From: Musa acuminata AAA Group
Taxonomy: Eukaryota; Streptophyta; Magnoliopsida; Zingiberales; Musaceae
NCBI RefSeq assembly: GCF_036884655.1
Contig: NC_088355.1
Location: 24,432,501 to 24,496,500 of the forward strand
Direction of reading: 5' to 3'
Length of the DNA stretch: 64,000 nt
Position 1 is the stretch's first letter, and the number at the start of each line of letters is the position of its first letter. The notes beneath the pieces were generated by a model. It ran no database searches, was not told where the DNA came from, and worked only from the letters and a program-made list of their open reading frames with translations. Positions 58,709-64,000 of the stretch are shown here, one piece after another. Made by a program: the position numbers and the translations under genes.

Positions 58709-59476
58709 AATTATTTTTCGGATGTTATTACTATTACATGCCTTGACAACGCTTGATCAAATAACATGTTGCAAATTATGTGACAAATATTTTTAACCAA
58801 ATGCATGTAAGAAGTTCATTTTTCGGTTTGTATGCTAAAAATGGGATGTTCCTGTACACTCTTATGAAAACTCTTTGAAAAATGACTTTCCTCCGTCAAG
58901 CAAAAACAATAAAGAGATATATGTGTCATGACTTCCTTTATGTACTTGATAATGCTATCATGCTTTTTGTTGATGACAAAGGGGGAGAAACATATGAATT
59001 GATAAACACTATGTCATAGCTGAACTGCCATAATCATGTCTATGTCATAGTTGCAAATACTTGAGTGATGCTATAAACAATGTTATGCCATCCTTGCATC
59101 ACCAAGAGATATGTGAACATGTGCTATAGTTTGCATCATATCTTGATTTGATATTCTATAGAAAATGCAAACTTGCTAGAAAATCTCAAATGTGTGCATC
59201 ATGTAAAAAATCCTTCGTAGCTTTATATTATTACATGATGAATTGTTACAAACACTATCATACAAACTTGATGATGTATGTCATGCTTTGACATCATTCT
59301 TGAAGAGATACATCATGATGGGCATCATGATGAGAGCATTGATAAGTTTAACTGATCTAACTTATCAATACGTCACTTGAATTCTTTGGTCTTGAATTCA
59401 AGGTTGACTTATCTCAACTATGGCATATAGATAGGGGGAGTTAAGGACAACTCCTTTATCAATTGATTGTCATCGT
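58709..59476 (+). other. 3' non-coding region of element B
   Basis: AT-rich. A PPT-like word gatgacaaagggggagaa lies at about 58973-58990. The region before the polypurine tract has only partial versions of the family A palindromes (cttgaattcaag near 59390, atggcatatagatag near 59420). Confidence 0.7.
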
Positions 59477-59491
59477 AAAAAAGGGGGAGAT
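59477..59491 (+). other. polypurine tract of element B
   Basis: aaaaaagggggagat next to the 3' LTR. Confidence 0.93.
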
Positions 59492-61735
59492 TGTTGAATC
59501 TCGGATTTTGATGATGAAGTCAATTGTCATTTGTTATCTAATCTATGTGTTGAGATAAGTGTGCAGGATTAACTACGATGAGAGTAAGACAAGCAGCAGG
59601 TGTTGCGCCGGAGTCAAGATCATGATCACGTTGGGAGTTCGAGAGTTCGACGGAAGTTCGGACGGTCGTCGGAGGTTCAGCGAGAACAGATCCGAGAAGT
59701 CCAGAAGCTTGCCAAGCGAAGCTCGTCGGAACTCGCCAGGTGGATCGTCGCAAAGTCTAGGAGTATGCCGGATGTCCGCAGAAGGATCACCGAGGGTTTA
59801 TCGGATGATCGACGGAAGTTGGCCGGAAACTCGCCGGAAGAAGCGATTGACGCATCGGAGCAAGCTGCAGAAGTTGTCTTAGAGTTAATCGTAGTTAGCA
59901 TGATGATTAAGCATGAAAATGGGAGGTGATCCCATTAGCTTAATCTTGGGGCAATTGGGCCCCTGAAAAGATTCAAATTGGGCCGAATGGAGTGAACCAT
60001 TCGGACCCTGATTGCACCAGGAGGTGCAACCGCCCCAGCCAGGAGGTGCAACCGCCTGGGCTGTGAGGTTGGGAGGTGCTACCGCCCCAGCCAGGAGGTG
60101 CAACCGCCAGGGCTGCGAGGCTGGGAGGTGCAACCGCCCCAGCCAAGAGGTGCAACCGCCCAGAGCTCAGTCTTCGAGCTAGACTGGGCGGTGCAACCTC
60201 CTCTGTCAAGAGGTTGCACCGCCAGAGCTCAAGTTCCGAGCTCTGCCAGGCGATGCAACCACCGAGCTCAGTCTTCGAGCTCAGGCAGAGAGGTGCATCA
60301 GCCTGAGCTCAGTCTCGAGCTCTGCCAGGTGATGCAATCACCGAGCTCAGTCTTCGAGCTCTGGCAGAGAGGTGCATCAGCCTGAGCTCAGTTTCGAGCT
60401 CTGGCAGGTGATGCAACCACCGAGCTCAGATTTCGAGCTCTGCCAGGTGATGCAACCACCAAGCTCAGTCTTCGAGCTTTGCCAGGCGGTGCCACCTCTC
60501 CAGTCAAGAGGTGCAACCGCCTGATCCCAGAATTCTGGGATTTGATCGATTTGATCGTTTTGAGCTCGAATTTTGAATTGGGTTGGGGCCTATAAATACC
60601 CCACCCATTCAGCACTGAAAAGACACAGACCTACACCGAAATCTTGATCTTTTCTGTGATTCTAAGAGCTCAAAAGTGTTGTAAAGCCTTTAAGTCTCCT
60701 CCTTCTGTTCTTCAAGTTTTCAGTTGTAAAGTGAGGAGAGAAAGGTCTGTAAAGGTTGTCTCCTAAGCCTGTCAAAAGGAGAGAAGTTGTAAAAGGGCAG
60801 TTTGGCCTTCGCCTATTGAAGGAAGGCCCCTAGTTGACGTCGGCAACCTCGTCGGTGGAGGAAGCCAAAAGTGGAGTAGGTCAAGGCTGACCGAACCACT
60901 CTAAATCTCTGGTTTGCGTTTATTTTCGAGCACTTTATCATTACTGCAAACCTCCTTCATCACTACTGCTCTCTGCGCTTTCACGAACAAGTTCTAAGTG
61001 CTGTTCTTCCGAATCTGCATTCAGACGTAAATTCGTATTTTCATACATTACAGTTTACGTTTACGTTTGATTCTGCAGAACTATCTTCCGTGCTTTTACG
61101 AACGAGCTTCTTTGCAGTTTACACTTACATTTTGATCCTATTGATAACTGCAAACTGTCCTCTACAATTTTACGAACGAGTTTCAACATTTAGACGTAAA
61201 ACTGCATTCAGACGTAAATCGGCTTTCCTCGCTCAATCATCAGATCTCAGTTCACGTTTACGTCTTGATTTTAACTGCATACTGCCTTCTGCGAGTATAC
61301 AAACAAGTTTCAAAGTTTAGACGTAAATCTGCGTCTAGACGTAAAACTGCGTTTAGACGTAAATCTGCGTTTAGACGTAAATCTGAGTTTAAGACGTAAA
61401 TCTGAGTTTAGACGTAAATCTGCGTTTAGACGTAAAACTGCGTTTAGACGTAAATCTGCGTTTAGACGTAAATCTGCGTTTAGACGTAAATCTGCGTTTA
61501 GACGTAAAACTGTGTTTAGACGTAAATCTGAGTTTAGACGTAAACTGCGCTTAGACGCAAAACTGCGCTTAGACGCAATCTGTGCTTAGACGCAAACTGC
61601 ACTTAGATACAAACTGAGAATTTGCTTTTGCATCATAATAGTTTTTGAACGAACGCAGCTTTTGGTTTTTAATCGCTGTAAGATTTCCGCTGCACTAATT
61701 CACCCCCCCCCCTCTTAGTGCTCTCGATCCTAACA
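59492..61735 (+). repeat. 3' LTR of element B
   Basis: 2,244 bp. TATAAATA 60591-60598; GGTGCAACCGCC-type cluster 60020-60522; 18-bp array 61319-61595. Confidence 0.95.
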
Positions 61736-61740
61736 GTTTC

Positions 61741-64000
61741 GTCGTAGTCAACACCTTGCCTTTGACGATACCCCTTAGCCACTAGCCTTGCTTTATAGGT
61801 CTCTACCTTTCCATCTACTCCGATCTTTTTCTTAAAGATCCACTTGCAACCGATGGGTACAATACCTTCGGGTGCATCAACTAGGTTCCAAACCTTATTG
61901 GAGTACATAGAATCCATCTCAGAATTCATGGCTTCTTTCCACTTCCCGGAGTCTATACTCATAATAGCCTCCTCGTAGGTCTGAGGATCAATATCCTCTA
62001 CATCCTCTGCTCTAATATGTCCCACATATCTCTCAGGAGGATGGGATACTCTATCAGACCTGCGTAAAGTTGAAACTTGTGTATTAGATACCTGAACAGA
62101 CTCGGGCTGTAGAGTGGTGCTTGAGCTTGGTTCTCCAACCTCGCTCAATTCTATCATTCTCCCACTGTCTCCGTCAAGAATGTGTTCCTTCTCAAGGAAC
62201 ACTGCTCTCTTAGCTACAAAGACCTTTTGGTCCTCGAGATGATAGAAGTAATACCCACAAGTTTCCTTGGGGTATCCCACAAATTTACATCGCCCTGTCC
62301 TTGATTCTAACTTATCGGGGTTGTGTCTTTTAACATGGGCAGAGCAGCCCCAAATCTTAACTACTTTAAGATCAGGCTTCTTCCCTTTCCATATCTCATA
62401 TGGTGTAGACACCACCGACTTAGTTGGAACTCTGTTCAGAAGGTAAGCTGCGGTTTCTAGGGCATATCCCCAGAATGAGATGGGTAGGTCAGCGAAACTC
62501 ATCATGGACCGTACCATATCTAATAATGTACGATTTCTCCTTTCAGAGACACCATTGAGCTGAGGTGTATAAGGAGGTGTCCATTGGGATAATATCCCAT
62601 GGTCCTTGAAGAAGTGAGTAAACTCTGTACTTAAGTACTCACCTCCTCGATCTGATCGAAGAGTTTTGATACTCTTTCCAGTCTGGTTCTCCACCTCATT
62701 CTTATACTCTCTGAATTTCTCAAAGGCCTCGGACTTGTACTTCATTAAGTACACATATCCATACCTTGAGAAATCATCAGTAAATGTAATGAAGTAGGAG
62801 TAACCTCCAATGGCATGAGTTGACATGGGTCCACATACATCACTATGTATGAGTTCCAACAACTCAGTGGCTCTCTCTCCAGTTCCACTAAATGGAGAGT
62901 TGGTCAGTTTTCCACGAATGCAAGGCTCACAAGTTGCATATGACACATAGTCGAATGGATCTAGATATCCATCATTTAGCAACTTTTGAATCCTTCTTTC
63001 ATGGATGTGACCTAGCCTACAATGCCACAGGTATGCACTGTTCACCTCATCTCGTTTCCTCTTACACACTTACATTCATGATATGTGGAGTAGTGTCTTG
63101 CATAAACAAACCTTTATGCAATATTCCTCTCGTCAATCTCTCCTCGGCTTTGCTAGAATTTATAATAAATTGTAGATGTAATAAGCAATACTGGTATCCA
63201 ATACCAATGCACTATCACAAAAATCTGCCAATTGGAGATTGATCATGAATGTACCTGAAGCTTCACCAAGCTTCTATTTCGCCCTTTCTACAAGGTACTC
63301 TTTGTAGTTCCTCTTCCATTGCTCATCTTTACCATAGTGGAAGCACTGGCCTTTGTCCTTTGCTGGGTCTTTCTTAGCAACCTTTGCTTTACCTGGTTTG
63401 CCCTTGCCCTTTCCCTTCTTAAGGGACCTTTCTGCTTTCCTTTTCTTTCTGGTCTCACCAGTGTAGAGAACTGGCTTCTCTTTCTTAATAGTACTCTCTG
63501 CCTCCCTCAACATATTGAGGAGCTCTGGGAGAGTCACCTCAAGCTTGTTTATATTAAAGTTCATTATGAACTGTGAAAAGGAATCTGGTAGGGACTGAAG
63601 CACAATGTCCACACACAAGTTATCCTCTAGGACCATTCCTAGACCTGTGAGTTTCTCTATCCACTCAATCATCTTTAGGACATGGTTCTGAACCGGTGTC
63701 CCCTCAGTCATCCTAGCGCGGAAAAGGCTCTTGGATATCTCATATCGTTGAGTCCTTCCCTGTTCCTCAAACAATTTACGGACATGTAGGAGAATGGATC
63801 TGGCATCCATCTTTTCATGTTGTCTCTGTAACTCTGGAGTCATAGAGCCCAACATATAGCACTGAGCAAGAGTGGAGTCATCAATGTACTTCACGTAGCG
63901 AGCGATCTCATCCTCGCTTGCCCCTTCTTCGGGCGTAGGCATCACTGTATCAAGGACGTACACGATTTTCTCCGCTGTGAGAACAATTCTCAAGTTACGG
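61741..64000 (-). pseudogene. C4 gag, protease remnant, integrase and RT start (5' partial)
   Basis: Enters from beyond 64000 within gag. Gag is open to a TAG at 63274-63276. Its zinc knuckle has lost key residues ([14 protein letters not shown]: the second Cys, the His and the last Cys are all changed). Protease is largely deleted (63070-63270; DTG reads DTS). Integrase is open from 63069 ([44 protein letters not shown]) into the RT start, up to the B insertion at 61740. Confidence 0.9.

Larger units (their letters stand above)
52199..61735 (+). mobile_element. complete non-autonomous Sirevirus-like element B with gag and a plant-specific ORF
   Basis: 5' LTR 52199-54443, 3' LTR 59492-61735, differing at roughly 15-20 positions by eye. 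Target duplication gtttc (52194-52198, 61736-61740). Primer site 54446-54457; polypurine tract 59477-59491. Interior: gag 54494-56071, a promoter-like segment (about 56480-56840), ORF2 56843-57964, an RNase H relic 58511-58708, and AT-rich DNA with PPT-like words. No protease, integrase or RT. Recent insertion into C4. Confidence 0.96.
49437..64000 (-). mobile_element. copia element C4, minus strand, split by element B and running off the window
   Basis: Pieces: gag to RT start 64000-61741, interrupted by B (52199-61735), then RT to RNase H 52198-50931, then the 3' LTR 50930-49437. The reading frame rejoins exactly across B at YDET/FSPVA once one gtttc duplication is removed. The 5' LTR and leader lie beyond 64000. 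It is inserted into C3. Confidence 0.93.

Overview
The window is plant nuclear DNA: one spliced housekeeping gene near the left end, followed by about 52 kb of nested retrotransposons. Plant origin is supported by the protein, the canonical GT-AG introns, and Sirevirus-type and other Ty1/copia elements primed by initiator tRNA-Met, L1-type LINEs with a DUF4283-like ORF1, and hAT-type non-autonomous elements. The retroelement repertoire recalls monocots such as banana/Ensete relatives, but that is recall-based and weak.

Left part (1-11769). A complete five-exon gene on the minus strand (2276-8515) encodes a 495-residue archaeal-type cofactor-independent phosphoglycerate mutase. Intron 3 carries two hAT-like elements, each with an exact 8-bp target duplication, and a third, older one lies just upstream of the start codon. 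The rest is intergenic with no gene I can support.

Middle left (11770-26579). Three long LTRs enclose two internal regions (LTR-body-LTR-body-LTR). These are non-autonomous Sirevirus-like elements (family A) that encode only a damaged gag. An inverted fragment of a sister LTR (family B) follows.

Middle (26580-49436). Relic copia C1 (+) is interrupted by a 5'-truncated LINE (30206-31646, 11-bp target duplication). It is then cut off by an inverted Sirevirus relative (A', 32917 to about 35388), which is fused to a minus-strand LINE (LINE2). A young complete copia, C2 (38781-47484, duplication ccctt), has inserted into the 5' leader of LINE2. An old minus-strand copia pol fragment (C3) follows.

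Right (49437-64000). Minus-strand copia C4 has inserted into C3 and is itself split by the young complete element B (52199-61735, duplication gtttc). The 5' part of C4 runs out of the window. Element B is the most interesting object. It has an open 525-codon gag with two zinc knuckles and no protease, integrase or reverse transcriptase. In their place is a 373-codon ORF resembling the 'putative plant transposon protein' family, followed by a 65-residue relic of RNase H. It must be mobilised in trans.

The youngest insertions by LTR similarity are B and C2. The nesting order is C3, then C4, then B; and LINE2, then C2.
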